A stretch of 64,000 bases of DNA. Source: Pseudomonas sp. StFLB209 (GTDB taxonomy: Bacteria; Pseudomonadota; Gammaproteobacteria; Pseudomonadales; Pseudomonadaceae). Location: NCBI RefSeq assembly GCF_000829415.1, contig NZ_AP014637.1, forward strand, positions 1,042,501-1,106,500. Reading direction: 5' to 3'. Both the position numbers and the translations under genes were made by a program. The notes beneath the pieces were generated by a model. The model was not told the DNA's origin and did not search any database. It saw nothing but the letters and a program-made list of their open reading frames with translations. Positions within the stretch are counted from its first letter, which is position 1. The number at the start of each line of letters is the position of its first letter. Of this stretch, positions 27,642-38,832 are shown piece by piece.

Positions 27642-28442
27642 ATGCCGGTTACAACCGTTACGTCGTTGCAGTCGCTCAAGCAAAAGGGTGAAAAGATCAC
27701 CATGCTGACGTGCTATGACGCGACTTTCGCCCATGTCGCCAGTGGTGCGGGCGTCGAAGTCCTGCTGGTCGGTGACTCGCTGGGTATGGTCCTGCAGGGC
27801 CATGACAGCACCCTGCCTGTTACTGTGGCCGACATGGCGTATCACGTCGCCAGTGTCAGCCGTGGCAATCAAGGCGCGCTGGTGCTCGCTGACCTGCCCT
27901 TCATGGCCAACGCCAGCATTGAGCAAACCCTGCTCAACAGCGCCACGCTGATGCGGGCCGGCGCGCACATGGTCAAGGTCGAAGGTGCTGCATGGCTGGC
28001 CGACTCGGTACGCCAGCTCACCGACCGCGGTATTCCGGTGTGCGTACATTTGGGCCTGACCCCGCAAACCGTCAATGTGATGGGCGGCTATAAAGTTCAG
28101 GGCCGGCTCGAAGCCCAGGCCCGACAGATGCGGGCCGACGCCATTGCCCTTGAACAGGCCGGCGCAGCGATGATTCTGCTCGAATGCGTGCCCACCGAGC
28201 TGGCCCAGGAAATTACCCAGGCCGTCCAGGTGCCGGTCATCGGGATCGGTGCCGGCAGCGGCACCGACGGCCAGGTGCTGGTGCTGCACGACATGCTCGG
28301 CCTGTCGATCAGCGGCCGGGTCGCCCGCTTCGTGCGCAACTTCATGGTCGGCCAGCCGGATATCCCGTCGGCCATCAGCGCCTATGTAGCCGCAGTCAAA
28401 GACCTCAGCTTCCCTGCCCTTGAACACGGATTCCAGGCATGA
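27642..28442 (+). CDS. panB: 3-methyl-2-oxobutanoate hydroxymethyltransferase
   Basis: First committed step of pantothenate synthesis: methylene-THF-dependent hydroxymethylation of 2-oxoisovalerate to ketopantoate. 266 aa. The barrel motifs [19 protein letters not shown] (Mg2+-binding Asp), KVEGA and ECVPTELA are present. The ATG at 27642 has GGAGGA eight bases upstream; the frame is open 35 codons further but those codons are not family-like. It overlaps panC by four bases. Confidence 0.97.
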   Translation: MPVTTVTSLQSLKQKGEKITMLTCYDATFAHVASGAGVEVLLVGDSLGMVLQGHDSTLPVTVADMAYHVASVSRGNQGALVLADLPFMANASIEQTLLNSATLMRAGAHMVKVEGAAWLADSVRQLTDRGIPVCVHLGLTPQTVNVMGGYKVQGRLEAQARQMRADAIALEQAGAAMILLECVPTELAQEITQAVQVPVIGIGAGSGTDGQVLVLHDMLGLSISGRVARFVRNFMVGQPDIPSAISAYVAAVKDLSFPALEHGFQA

Positions 28443-29287
28443 ACACAGTCAACAGCGTTCAGGCACTGCGCGCAGCCATTGCCCAGGCACGTAAAGACGG
28501 CAAACGCATTGCGCTGGTGCCGACCATGGGTAATCTGCACAGCGGCCATACCACTCTGGTGGCCCGCGCCGCTGAACACGCTGACTTCGTGGTGGCGAGC
28601 ATCTTCGTCAACCCGCTGCAGTTCGGCGCCAATGAAGACCTGGCCAGTTACCCGCGCACCCTCACCGCCGACCAGCAAAAGCTCCAGCAGTCTGGCTGCC
28701 ACCTGTTGTTCAGCCCCGGTGTGGACGAGATGTACCCCAACGGCATGGGCGAGCAGACCCGGGTCAGCGTACCGCTGGTTTCCGAAGGTCTGTGCGGTGC
28801 CAGCCGGCCCGGGCATTTTGAAGGCGTGGCCACGGTGGTCAGCAAGCTGTTCAACATGGTTCAGCCGGATGTCGCGGTATTTGGCGAGAAGGACTTCCAG
28901 CAGCTGGCGGTGATCCGCGCGATGGTCCGCGACCTGAACATGCCAATCCAGATCATTGGCGAACCCACCGTGCGCGCCGCTGACGGCCTGGCGCTGTCGT
29001 CGCGCAATGGTTACCTGAGTGATGAGCAGCGCGCCCAGGCGCCGGCCCTGTACCGGGTACTGCGCTCGATAGCCGATGCCCTGCAAGCCGGTGACACCCG
29101 GTTCACAGCCTTGCTCGACAGTGGCCGCGACGAGCTTGCGGCAGCTGGCTTTCGAGTCGATTATCTGGAGATTCGCGAGGCTACCAGCCTGCGCCCGGCC
29201 ACCGAGGCTGATCGCGATGTGGTGGTGATTGGCGCAGCGTTGCTGGGCAAAACCCGACTGATCGACAACCTGCACCTGAGCCGCTGA
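28439..29287 (+). CDS. panC: Pantothenate synthetase (pantoate--beta-alanine ligase)
   Basis: ATP-dependent condensation of pantoate with beta-alanine; 282 aa. Class I nucleotidyltransferase motifs: [14 protein letters not shown] (HxGH), [22 protein letters not shown] and ALSSRNGYL as the KMSKS-like loop. ATGA overlap with panB. A panD gene is not in the window. The 217-base gap to pgi shows no gene. Confidence 0.97.
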   Translation: MNTVNSVQALRAAIAQARKDGKRIALVPTMGNLHSGHTTLVARAAEHADFVVASIFVNPLQFGANEDLASYPRTLTADQQKLQQSGCHLLFSPGVDEMYPNGMGEQTRVSVPLVSEGLCGASRPGHFEGVATVVSKLFNMVQPDVAVFGEKDFQQLAVIRAMVRDLNMPIQIIGEPTVRAADGLALSSRNGYLSDEQRAQAPALYRVLRSIADALQAGDTRFTALLDSGRDELAAAGFRVDYLEIREATSLRPATEADRDVVVIGAALLGKTRLIDNLHLSR

Positions 29288-29504
29288 GGCGTCATTGGCT
29301 ACTGCAACGGCGCCCTGCGATGAACTAAGCTGGGACAGCAGTGCCATAGCCCTACAGATTGGCGTGGTAATCGATGGCACCCTGGCGTGAAATGCCCGTA
29401 CATTGAGCGGCGCCCCCAATGTCGAGCCTGCGCTACACAACGGCCGCCGCAGCTGCGGCCCTGACATGTCCACTGGCAGTTCAAGTTAAAGGAAACCCCA
29501 AGCG

Positions 29505-31169
29505 ATGGCGTACTACCGCAATCCTTCCGATGTGACCGCTCTGCCCGCCTGGCAGGCATTGAGCCAACACCGCCAGGCAATGCAAGACTTCAGCATGCGC
29601 GATGCATTCGCCGCTGACCCGCAGCGTTTCAGCCAGTTCACCCTGAGCAGCAATGGCCTGTTTCTCGACTACTCGAAAAACCTGATCACCACCGAAACCC
29701 GCGAGTTGCTGGTCAATCTGGCCAAGGAAGCGGGCCTCAAGGAAGCCATCAAGGCGCAGTACGACGGCGAGCTGGTCAACGCCTCCGAAGGCCGCCCGGC
29801 GCTGCACACCGCGCTGCGACGCCCGGTGGGTGACAAGCTGCTGGTCAACGGCACCAACATCATGCCCGAAGTGCACCGGGTGCTGAGCCAGATGACCGAA
29901 CTGGTCGGCCGGATCCATGACGGCCTGTGGCGCGGCTACACCGAAAAGCCGATCACCGACGTGGTCAACATCGGCATCGGTGGCTCCTACCTGGGTCCGG
30001 AGCTGGTCTCCGAATCGCTGCTGGCCTACACCCACAAGGGCGTACGTTGCCATTACCTGGCCAATATCGACGGCAGTGAATTCCACGAGCTGTCGATGAA
30101 CATCCGTGCCGAAACCACACTGTTCATCGTCTCGTCGAAATCCTTCAGCACCCTGGAAACCCTCAAGAACGCCCAGGCGGCAAGGGCCTGGTATCTGGCT
30201 CAGGGCGGCTCGGAAGCCGAACTGCATCGTCACTTCATTGCCGTGTCGAGCAACAACGCGGCGGCGGTGGCATTCGGTATTCGTGAAGAAAACATCTTCC
30301 CGATGTGGGACTGGGTCGGTGGCCGCTATTCGCTGTGGTCGGCCATCGGTCTGCCGATTGCGCTGGCCATCGGCATGTCCAACTTCAAGGAGCTGTTGTC
30401 GGGCGCCTACACCATGGACCAGCACTTCCAGAGCGCGCCGTTCGAGCAGAACATGCCGGTGCTGCTGGGCCTGCTCGGGGTGTGGTATGGCAATTTCTGG
30501 GGCGCACAGAGCCACGCGATCCTGCCGTACGACCATTACCTGCGCAACATCACCAAGCACCTGCAACAGCTGGACATGGAGTCCAACGGCAAGAGCGTGC
30601 GTCAGGACGGCAGCCCGGTATCGACCGACACTGGCCCGGTGATCTGGGGCGGTGTGGGCTGTAACGGCCAGCACGCCTACCACCAGTTGCTGCACCAGGG
30701 CACCCAGCTGATTCCGGCCGACTTCATCGTGCCGATCGTCAGCTTCAACCCGGTTGCCGACCATCATCAGTGGCTGTACGCCAACTGCCTGTCGCAGAGC
30801 CAGGCGCTGATGCTGGGCAAGACCCGCACCGAGGCCGAAGCCGAACTGCGTGAAAAAGGCGTGCCCGAAGAGCAGATTCAGAAGCTGGCGCCGCACAAGG
30901 TGATCCCCGGCAACCGGCCGAGCAACACCCTGGTGGTCGAACGCATCAGCCCGCGCCGGCTGGGTGCACTGGTCGCCATGTACGAGCACAAAGTGTTCGT
31001 GCAAAGCGTGATCTGGGGCATCAACGCCTTCGACCAATGGGGTGTGGAGCTGGGCAAAGAGCTGGGCAAAGGCGTCTACCAGCGCCTGACCGGCGGTATC
31101 GAAGAGCCTGCCGAAGATGCCTCTACCCAGGGTCTGATCAACTACTTCCGCGGCCGTCATCGCGGTTGA
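29505..31169 (+). CDS. pgi: Glucose-6-phosphate isomerase
   Basis: Interconverts glucose-6-phosphate and fructose-6-phosphate. In pseudomonads, which lack phosphofructokinase, it mostly serves gluconeogenesis and the Entner-Doudoroff cycle. 554 aa. Signatures [15 protein letters not shown] and [16 protein letters not shown] are intact; catalytic-region [13 protein letters not shown] and C-terminal lysine motif ([15 protein letters not shown]) are present. AAAGGAA precedes the ATG. It stands as a single gene, with REP-like repeats downstream and no clear terminator. Confidence 0.98.
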   Translation: MAYYRNPSDVTALPAWQALSQHRQAMQDFSMRDAFAADPQRFSQFTLSSNGLFLDYSKNLITTETRELLVNLAKEAGLKEAIKAQYDGELVNASEGRPALHTALRRPVGDKLLVNGTNIMPEVHRVLSQMTELVGRIHDGLWRGYTEKPITDVVNIGIGGSYLGPELVSESLLAYTHKGVRCHYLANIDGSEFHELSMNIRAETTLFIVSSKSFSTLETLKNAQAARAWYLAQGGSEAELHRHFIAVSSNNAAAVAFGIREENIFPMWDWVGGRYSLWSAIGLPIALAIGMSNFKELLSGAYTMDQHFQSAPFEQNMPVLLGLLGVWYGNFWGAQSHAILPYDHYLRNITKHLQQLDMESNGKSVRQDGSPVSTDTGPVIWGGVGCNGQHAYHQLLHQGTQLIPADFIVPIVSFNPVADHHQWLYANCLSQSQALMLGKTRTEAEAELREKGVPEEQIQKLAPHKVIPGNRPSNTLVVERISPRRLGALVAMYEHKVFVQSVIWGINAFDQWGVELGKELGKGVYQRLTGGIEEPAEDASTQGLINYFRGRHRG

Positions 31170-31193
31170 TCCCCTTGTAGGGACGACCCATGC

Positions 31194-31330
31194 GGGAACG
31201 ACCTTGGTCGTGAAAGCGGCGTGATGTTCACAGCAGATAGTGTGAATGTAACGCCCCCTTCACGAGCGAGCTCGTTCCCACTGAGGTAGCAACTCAGATC
31301 TGTGAGAACACCCTCTGTGGGAACGAGCTC
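31194..31330. repeat. cluster of degenerate REP-like palindromes between pgi and acsA
   Basis: A unit of the form GGGAACGAnCTnGnTCGTGAA occurs at 31194-31214, again in inverted orientation at 31259-31279, and in truncated form at 31317-31330. An inverted pair plus a remnant is a common REP arrangement and may end or stabilise the pgi transcript. Confidence 0.65.
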
Positions 31331-31425
31331 AGATCGGTAACACCCGCGCTATGCCTACCGGGATTGAACCCTCCTCCCCCTTGCCGCTCCTATTCTTGTA
31401 GACACCCAAGAACAAGGAGCATGGC

Positions 31426-33363
<1,938 letters not shown>

Positions 33364-33424
33364 GAGGGTTTATCCGTTAAATGCGACCCGGCGCTTGAGC
33401 ATCAAGGCGCTTAGCCTTCATTAT

Positions 33425-33444
33425 TCGCGAGCAAGTTCGCTCGG
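33425..33444. repeat. REP remnant downstream of acsA
   Basis: TTCGCGAGCAAGTTCGCTCG resembles one arm of pseudomonad REPs. Single degenerate copy in the 119-base gap before the MpaB-family gene. Confidence 0.45.
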
Positions 33445-33482
33445 GGTTATGCTCCGGCCCGTGGATCAGCCTTAGGCGTTAT

Positions 33483-34352
33483 ATGGAATTCATTCGCCGT
33501 CGTATCGAAACGCAGGTTCTGAGCCTGACCGGCCTGGCGCTCGGTCAGCTCGACCTGGAAAATCCCAAGGGTGACCCTGGCCTGTTCGGCCCGCAGGCGG
33601 TGTGCTGGCGGGTCAATGGGGATTTCACCAGTATGCTGATCGGCGGTATCAGCGCGCTGATGCTGCAGACCCTGCATCCACTGGCATTGTCCGGGGTCTG
33701 GGATCATTCGAGCTTTCGTCAGGACATGCTCGGTCGCCTGCGCCGCACCGGGCAGTTCATCTCAGGGACCACCTATGGCTCGACGCAGGATGCCCAGTGG
33801 CTGATCGACAAGGTACGGCGTATTCACCTGCAGATCACCGGCACTGCACCGGACGGCCGGATTTATGCGGCCAGCGATCCGGCCTTGCTGACCTGGGTGC
33901 ATGTCGCGGAGGTCAGTTGCTTCATGGCCGCGCACCTGCGTTACCTCAACCCGCAGCTGTCGCCAGCCGAGCAGGACGCCTATTTTGCCGAAACCGCCCT
34001 GGTCGCAGAGCAACTGGGTGCCCGCAACGTCCCGCGCTCACGCCAGGCGATTGCCGAGTATCTGGACAATATCCGCAGCGAACTGGTCTGCGACCAGCGC
34101 AGTCATGAAGTGATCCGCCTGCTGCTGGCGGAGCCGGCGCCCAATCGGCTGGTCAAACCGTTCGGCGCGCTGATGATGCAGGCCGGTATCGAGCTGTTGC
34201 CCAACTGGGCCAGCACCATGCTCAGCCGCCAGCAGAGCGCGCCCAAGCGCGCCCTGATCCGCACCGCCGTGCGCAGCGTGGCGCCGGTATTGCGCTGGGC
34301 AGTGCGCAACGGCTCGGTGCACCGGGCGAGGCGGCGCATGGGGGTGCAATAA
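33483..34352 (+). CDS. Oxygenase MpaB family protein (DUF2236)
   Basis: 289-residue protein of the DUF2236/MpaB family, thought to include haem-dependent oxygenases such as latex-clearing protein and the fungal MpaB. Family features are W-x-V-NGDFTSMLIGGISALMLQTLHPLA-type helix (split NGDFTSML and LMLQTLHPLAL), a conserved R in GRLRRTGQFI, and HVAEVSCFMAAH with a histidine that could bind haem. No signal peptide. Substrate unknown. The ribosome site is weak and the neighbours (acsA, an AraC regulator) do not explain its role. Confidence 0.85.
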   Translation: MEFIRRRIETQVLSLTGLALGQLDLENPKGDPGLFGPQAVCWRVNGDFTSMLIGGISALMLQTLHPLALSGVWDHSSFRQDMLGRLRRTGQFISGTTYGSTQDAQWLIDKVRRIHLQITGTAPDGRIYAASDPALLTWVHVAEVSCFMAAHLRYLNPQLSPAEQDAYFAETALVAEQLGARNVPRSRQAIAEYLDNIRSELVCDQRSHEVIRLLLAEPAPNRLVKPFGALMMQAGIELLPNWASTMLSRQQSAPKRALIRTAVRSVAPVLRWAVRNGSVHRARRRMGVQ

Positions 34353-34445
34353 TCTGATCGCGCTGCACAAATCTTCTAGATAGCCAGCGGCGCGGGTGGA
34401 CGATAATGGCGGCGCGAATGAACCTGCGGGCACCCTTGACCGATC

Positions 34446-35285
34446 ATGCCGACCACTAGCTGGATCACCCTCAAACTGGATGCCGAAACCGGGATCGAGA
34501 CCATTCGGGCGCACTTTACCGGCCATGCCTACGACCCGCACTGGCACGACTGTTACCTGGTGGGCATTACCGAGCAGGGCGTGCAGCAATTCAACTGCCG
34601 CCGCCAGTTGCACAGCAGCACGCCGGGCCAGGCGTTTTTGCTGGAGCCCGGCGAAGTTCATGACGGCAATGCGCCGCTGAGCGGTGGTTTTACCTATTCG
34701 ACCCTGTACCTGCAACCGCATTGGCTTGAAACCCAGATGCAGGCATTGTTCGGCGACGCCCCGGCCAACAGCCTGCCCGGCTTTCGTCAGACCCTGGCCC
34801 ACGAGCCGGCGCTGGTGCAGCGCATCGCCCAGGCCTTTGTCGCGCTGCATCACCAGGATCTGCGGATTGTCCGCCACGCGGCGCTGGATGCTTTGCTGGA
34901 AACCCTGAGCGCCACCCTGCACTGGCGTCAGGCCGAACCGGGTAGCGCGCGGCTACCACAGGTGGCTATCCGCGCACGCGAATACCTGCACGCCCACGTC
35001 GAGCAGGATATCGGCCTGGATGAGCTGGCGCGGGCCAGCGGCGTCGACCGCTTTCGCCTGTCACGGGCGTTCAAGGCGGCTTATGGGCTAGCGCCACATG
35101 CCTATCTAGTGCAACTGCGCCTGAGCCTGGCACGCAGGCTGCTGCATCAGGGCTCGACGCCTGCCGATGTCGCCGCCGCGCTGGGCTTTGCCGACCAGAG
35201 CCATCTGGGCCGCTGGTTCCGCCGCGCCTACGGCCTGAGCCCGGCCGCCTACCGCAAGCACTGCACAAACCTTCCAGACCGCTGA
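34446..35285 (+). CDS. AraC-family transcriptional regulator
   Basis: 279 aa. The N-terminal ~130 residues form a cupin-like sensing domain (HWHDCYLVGITEQGVQQF, LLEPGEVHDG). The C-terminal ~100 residues hold the double helix-turn-helix, with IGLDELARASGVDRFRLSRAF and ADVAAALGFADQSHLGRWFRR. The LysE-family exporter gene starts 40 bases downstream on the same strand, so it probably controls that exporter or an amino-acid-related function. Effector unknown. Confidence 0.92.
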   Translation: MPTTSWITLKLDAETGIETIRAHFTGHAYDPHWHDCYLVGITEQGVQQFNCRRQLHSSTPGQAFLLEPGEVHDGNAPLSGGFTYSTLYLQPHWLETQMQALFGDAPANSLPGFRQTLAHEPALVQRIAQAFVALHHQDLRIVRHAALDALLETLSATLHWRQAEPGSARLPQVAIRAREYLHAHVEQDIGLDELARASGVDRFRLSRAFKAAYGLAPHAYLVQLRLSLARRLLHQGSTPADVAAALGFADQSHLGRWFRRAYGLSPAAYRKHCTNLPDR

Positions 35286-35325
35286 GCGACAGGTGCGGAC
35301 AATCGGCAGCTCCAAGGAGCTACCC

Positions 35326-35919
35326 ATGACCCACTATCTGCCCTTCATCGTGTTCGCCTTCGTTGCCTCGATCACACCCGGCCCGACCAATATTCTGGTG
35401 CTGAGCAACAGCGCCCTGCATGGCCTGGGCGTCGCGCTGCGCATTGCGTTGGGGGCCAGTGCCGGTGCGGCGCTGATTGTGTTGCTCACCGGGCTGGGCC
35501 TGGGCGAGTTTCTCCAGCGCCTGCCCTGGCTGCAACAGCTGATGGGCTGGCTGGGCGTGGCCTGGATCAGCCTGCTGGCCTGGCAACTGTGGCGTGCGCC
35601 CGCCAGCGTGCTGACAGCCGATAGCCAGAGCAAAGCCATGGGCGCCTGGGCCGGCGCCGGCCTGCAACTGATCAACCCCAAAACCTGGCTGATGGCCCTG
35701 GCGGTGGTCAGCGTGTTTACCGGGACACAGGCAAGCGCTGTCGATTACGGGCTGTATGCCGCGATCTTCTTTGTGATCGCCATTCCCTGCCTGCTGGTCT
35801 GGGCGTTGCTGGGGCGCGGGGCGGCTGGTCTGCTGGCAACGGCGCAAGCCATGCAGCGCTTCAATCGCGGCATGGCCTTGCTGTTGTTGGGGTCAGCCTG
35901 GGGCGGGATGCTGCTTTAA
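35326..35919 (+). CDS. LysE/RhtB-family amino acid exporter
   Basis: 197-residue inner-membrane protein with about six hydrophobic helices. It opens with the family motif FVASITPGPTNILVLSNS. Members export amino acids or homoserine lactone-like compounds; the substrate cannot be told. The ATG at 35326 has AAGGAG upstream; the frame is open a further 11 codons. It follows the AraC regulator closely and converges on gabP, their stop codons overlapping by three bases. Confidence 0.92.
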   Translation: MTHYLPFIVFAFVASITPGPTNILVLSNSALHGLGVALRIALGASAGAALIVLLTGLGLGEFLQRLPWLQQLMGWLGVAWISLLAWQLWRAPASVLTADSQSKAMGAWAGAGLQLINPKTWLMALAVVSVFTGTQASAVDYGLYAAIFFVIAIPCLLVWALLGRGAAGLLATAQAMQRFNRGMALLLLGSAWGGMLL

Positions 35920-37316
35920 GCTTTTTCCTGAGCCTCAACACCCTGCCCGGCAGCGTCGTGCTTACCGGCAACGAAGATGCCGATCAGCGAGATGGCCAGC
36001 GCCAGGCAGATGGTCGAGGTGATTTCCGCGCGGTGATCCGGGGTGATCATCATCACCACCAGCGCGGCCGAGATAAACAGGATCACCGCATAGGTCAGCC
36101 ACGGGAACAGCCACATCGGCAAGGCAATCTCGACTTTCTGCCGGGTCAGCGTGCGGCGCATGCGCAGTTGCGAGATAGCGATCACCAGGTACACCAGCAA
36201 CGCGATGGCGCCGGAACTGGCCAGCAGGAATTCAAACAGCCCGGACGGCGCGAAGTAACTGACGACGGTGATAATGGCACCGAGCACGACACTGGCGTAC
36301 ACCGCCATGCGCGGCACACCGACCTTTGATGTCTTGCGTACTGCAGCCGGTGCTTCGCCGCGCTTGCCCAACGAGTAGAGCATGCGCGAGGAGATATAGA
36401 TCGACGAGTTCATGCAGCTACCCACCGCGACCAGCACCACCACATCGACCATGAACTTGGCGAACGGGATGTCCATGATCTCCAGCGCCCGCTGGTAAGA
36501 GCCCACCACGGTCAGTTGCGGGTCGTTCCATGGCACCACGGAAATGATCACGAACACCGACAGGATGTAGAACACGCCAATGCGCCAGATCACCGAGCGG
36601 GTGGCCCTGGCGATGTTGCGTGCGGGGCTGGCGGACTCAGCGGCAGCGATGGTCACCGCTTCAGTACCGATAAAGCTGAACATCACCGTGATGAAGGCCC
36701 CGACCACTGCCGACCAGCCGTTGGGGGCAAAGCCGCCATGATTGGCCATCAGGGTGGTCAGGCCGCTGGCCTCGCGGCCCGGCACCCAACCGAACAACAC
36801 CGCAAAACCGAGGCTGATGAAACCGATGATTGCGGCAACCTTGAACAGCGCGAACCAGAACTCGAACTCGCCGTACTTGGCCACGCTGAACAGGTTGGTC
36901 GCGGCCAGCAGCACGATCGACAGCAAGGCGAACAACCAGGCATCGACCTGCGGGAACCACTGATGCAGCACATGGCCGGCGGCCAGCGCTTCGATGGGGA
37001 TGACCAGCACCCAGAACCACCAGTACAGCCAGCCGATGGTGAAACCGGCCCATGGCCCGATGGCCTGGTCGGCGTAGGTGGAAAACGAACCGGTGTCCGG
37101 GTTGGCCACAGCCATTTCGCCGAGCATGCGCATCACCAGCACGACCAGCAAACCGGAACACAGGTAGGAGAGGATGGTGGCCGGGCCGGCGGCGGCGATG
37201 GCGTGACCGGAGCCAACGAACAGGCCGGCGCCGATAATGCCGGCAATCGATAACATCGTGACATGACGCGGCTTGAAACCTTGCGCCAGTTGACCACTGG
37301 AGTCGGGGCTGATCAT
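35916..37316 (-). CDS. gabP: GABA permease (APC-family amino acid transporter)
   Basis: 466-residue, ~12-helix proton-coupled importer. The N-terminus KPRHVTMLSIAGIIGAGLFVG and the stretches PDTGSFSTYADQAIGPWAGF and IGWLYWWFWVLVIPIEA match GabP more closely than other APC permeases, so 4-aminobutyrate is the likely substrate. The ATG at 37316 begins MISPDSSGQL; the frame is open 34 codons upstream, but those lack family similarity. No gabD/gabT is in the window. Confidence 0.88.
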   Translation of the reverse strand: MISPDSSGQLAQGFKPRHVTMLSIAGIIGAGLFVGSGHAIAAAGPATILSYLCSGLLVVLVMRMLGEMAVANPDTGSFSTYADQAIGPWAGFTIGWLYWWFWVLVIPIEALAAGHVLHQWFPQVDAWLFALLSIVLLAATNLFSVAKYGEFEFWFALFKVAAIIGFISLGFAVLFGWVPGREASGLTTLMANHGGFAPNGWSAVVGAFITVMFSFIGTEAVTIAAAESASPARNIARATRSVIWRIGVFYILSVFVIISVVPWNDPQLTVVGSYQRALEIMDIPFAKFMVDVVVLVAVGSCMNSSIYISSRMLYSLGKRGEAPAAVRKTSKVGVPRMAVYASVVLGAIITVVSYFAPSGLFEFLLASSGAIALLVYLVIAISQLRMRRTLTRQKVEIALPMWLFPWLTYAVILFISAALVVMMITPDHRAEITSTICLALAISLIGIFVAGKHDAAGQGVEAQEKA

Positions 37317-37547
37317 GGTGCTTGTTCTTCTCTTTTTTGTGTCGACGGGTACAGGCTGGCTACCCTGGAAACGGCGCACCTTACACGCTGAGGCACATCG
37401 GGAGTAACTACAACGCACGCCAATGAAAATGCCCCGCCACCTTACCCTTGGGCTGCATGGGGTCTATTACCCGATTGCGCCCCGACCAAAGCCAATCACG
37501 ACATGGGTGTCGCAACCACGACAGCGCTGCGCCGGGCGGTCGCAGGC

Positions 37548-37568
37548 ACGCCGTCAGGGGCGTTTTTT
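37548..37568 (+). terminator. orphan terminator-like hairpin on the plus strand
   Basis: ACGCC-GTCAGG-GGCGT followed by six T. No annotated plus-strand gene ends here. The stem is short (5 bp), so this may be chance or the end of a small RNA. Confidence 0.4.
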
Positions 37569-37584
37569 GATCAAACGGCAGGCG

Positions 37585-37615
37585 AAAAAAATGGCCGCGG
37601 CACAGGCTGCGACCA
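37585..37615 (-). terminator. Rho-independent terminator after the cupin gene
   Basis: On the minus strand a 7-bp stem (TGGTCGC with GCGGCCA, one G-T pair) around a 10-base loop is followed by seven T. It lies 33 bases past the cupin stop codon. Confidence 0.7.
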
Positions 37616-37647
37616 TCAAAAGAGGAGGTTAAAGCGATAAAGCAGAA

Positions 37648-37995
37648 TCAGGCGAACACGAAATACTTGCGCACGGTTTCAACCACTTCCCAGGTGCCCT
37701 TCATGCCAACTTCAACGATGAACTTGTCACCGGCTTTCAGATGAATCGGCTCTTGGCCATCGGGGGTGATGATGCAATAGCCTTCCTGGAAGTCGCAGTA
37801 TTCCCACTTCACATACTCCACGCGCCACTTACCCGGCGTGCAGATCCAGGTGCCCATGATCTTCGAGCCGTCCTCGGAGGTGTAGGCATTGAGGTTAACG
37901 GTATGCGGCTCGCCCTCGATGCGCTCCCATTTGCAGGCATCGACAACGGGCAAGGGAGTGGTGTCGCGCAGGACGGTGATCGGTTTCTGGCTCAT
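37648..37995 (-). CDS. Small cupin-domain protein (DUF861/Cupin_3 type)
   Basis: 115 residues forming one cupin barrel: GTWICTPGKWRVEYVKWEYCDFQEGYCIITPDG contains the first conserved box (seen as KWRVEYVKWEYCDF) and LKAGDKFIVEVGMKGTWEV the second. Histidine metal ligands typical of dioxygenase cupins are largely missing, as in other DUF861 members related to ureidoglycolate and (S)-ureidoglycine enzymes. Cytosolic. It has its own terminator; no clear ribosome site. Function unknown. Confidence 0.85.
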   Translation of the reverse strand: MSQKPITVLRDTTPLPVVDACKWERIEGEPHTVNLNAYTSEDGSKIMGTWICTPGKWRVEYVKWEYCDFQEGYCIITPDGQEPIHLKAGDKFIVEVGMKGTWEVVETVRKYFVFA

Positions 37996-38105
37996 CGGAG
38001 GACGCCTGGGTGGTTGAGAAAGACACCGCAGGGTACGGGGGTGGGGCGAGGGGTAATTGTCTGGATGAGACGTTGGGTTTGCTGATTGCGCAGCAAATAA
38101 TCAGA

Positions 38106-38127
38106 AGAGCCCGCATAAGCGAGCTCT
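38106..38127 (-). terminator. probable terminator after pilA
   Basis: AGAGCTCGC-TTAT-GCGGGCTCT on the minus strand, nine pairs with one wobble, then a moderately T-rich stretch. About 40 bases past the pilA stop. Confidence 0.65.
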
Positions 38128-38168
38128 CTATCGATACGAATTCCGGAAACTCAACAGAATTAGTGCGA

Positions 38169-38609
38169 TCAGTTCTTCACGTAGCCCTGGTTTACGCACT
38201 CGCCTGTGTAGGACCAAGTGATAGCACCGGCGTTAGCAGCACCAGTGTTAACAGTAGGGGTCAGCGTGCAAGTCTCAGTAGCCGCAATGCCCTTGTAAGC
38301 ACGTGGCGTAGCCTGGATAGCAGCGGTACCAGATGCAATAGCAATTGTGCCTACAGCGCCAGTGGTTGCCGCAGTCGGCAAGGCGGCGACACCAATTTTA
38401 CCCGTGGTGTCACACTGAGCAGCATCTTGTGTTTGTGCCAGACATACGCCAATCGCTGATTTCACAGCACCCATTGCAGCAATGACCTCAGTGTAGGCCG
38501 CACGCTTTGAATAGTTCTGGTAAGCCGGGATCGCCACGGCCGCCAAGATACCAACGATCGCTACAACGATCATCAGCTCGATCAGGGTAAAACCTTTTTG
38601 TGCATTCAT
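38169..38609 (-). CDS. pilA: Type IV major pilin PilA
   Basis: Major subunit of the type IV pilus. The 146-residue prepilin has a six-residue leader MNAQKG cut by PilD before the N-methylated phenylalanine, then the hydrophobic helix [20 protein letters not shown] with glutamate at mature position 5. Four cysteines follow: a pair near residues 65-76 ([11 protein letters not shown]) and a pair bounding the C-terminal D-region (C...GEC). Start at 38609 with GGAG upstream; the frame is open 30 codons beyond. It is divergent from pilBCD and preceded by a sigma-54 promoter. Confidence 0.95.
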   Translation of the reverse strand: MNAQKGFTLIELMIVVAIVGILAAVAIPAYQNYSKRAAYTEVIAAMGAVKSAIGVCLAQTQDAAQCDTTGKIGVAALPTAATTGAVGTIAIASGTAAIQATPRAYKGIAATETCTLTPTVNTGAANAGAITWSYTGECVNQGYVKN

Positions 38610-38654
38610 CTGCGCATCTCCAGGCGTCAAGGAAAAGGTGCCTGACAGGGTCAA

Positions 38655-38670
38655 AGCACAGGGCATGCCA
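38655..38670 (-). promoter_or_regulatory. sigma-54 promoter of pilA
   Basis: TGGCAT-N5-GTGCT on the minus strand keeps the essential GG/GC pair at the correct spacing. The start would be near 38644, ~35 bases before the ATG. It fits PilSR/RpoN control; pilS-pilR lie at 54.5-57.4 kb. Confidence 0.72.
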
Positions 38671-38744
38671 AAGTGACAGCCATCACAATTTCGGCGCAAA
38701 AACGCCAGTTGAGCGCAGCAAAGCCTTCAACAATCCGCACAAAC

Positions 38745-38759
38745 TGACATTTTTTGTCA
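38745..38759. promoter_or_regulatory. candidate PilR-binding palindrome upstream of pilA
   Basis: TGACA-TTTTT-TGTCA, centred about 108 bases upstream of the predicted pilA start. TGTC-type repeats are the reported PilR recognition elements in P. aeruginosa, at similar distance. Confidence 0.45.
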
Positions 38760-38832
38760 CTCGGCACATCCTCATTTGGCAGTACCGCCTGACTGCGATA
38801 TAACCGTCACACTGTCTGTGTCTGGTGGTGTT

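Larger units (their letters stand above)
37317..37647. other. gabP-cupin intergenic region
   Basis: 331 bases without a supported gene. It contains the gabP upstream region, a plus-strand terminator-like hairpin (37548-37568) that serves no known gene, and a minus-strand terminator for the cupin gene (37585-37615). A short plus-strand transcript is possible. Confidence 0.45.

Noticed and set aside
29481..31160. A 559-codon minus-strand frame opposite pgi, and similar long frames opposite ilvC (2445-3560) and ilvI (4120-5766).
   Set aside because: Third-position GC bias gives long antisense frames. Their translations are Gln/His/Val-rich without domains, while the sense strand encodes clear enzymes.
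33483..38168. A horizontally acquired island between acsA and pilA.
   Set aside because: Base composition and codon use look the same as in the flanks, and there is no integrase, tRNA boundary or direct repeat. At most it is a variable-content segment.
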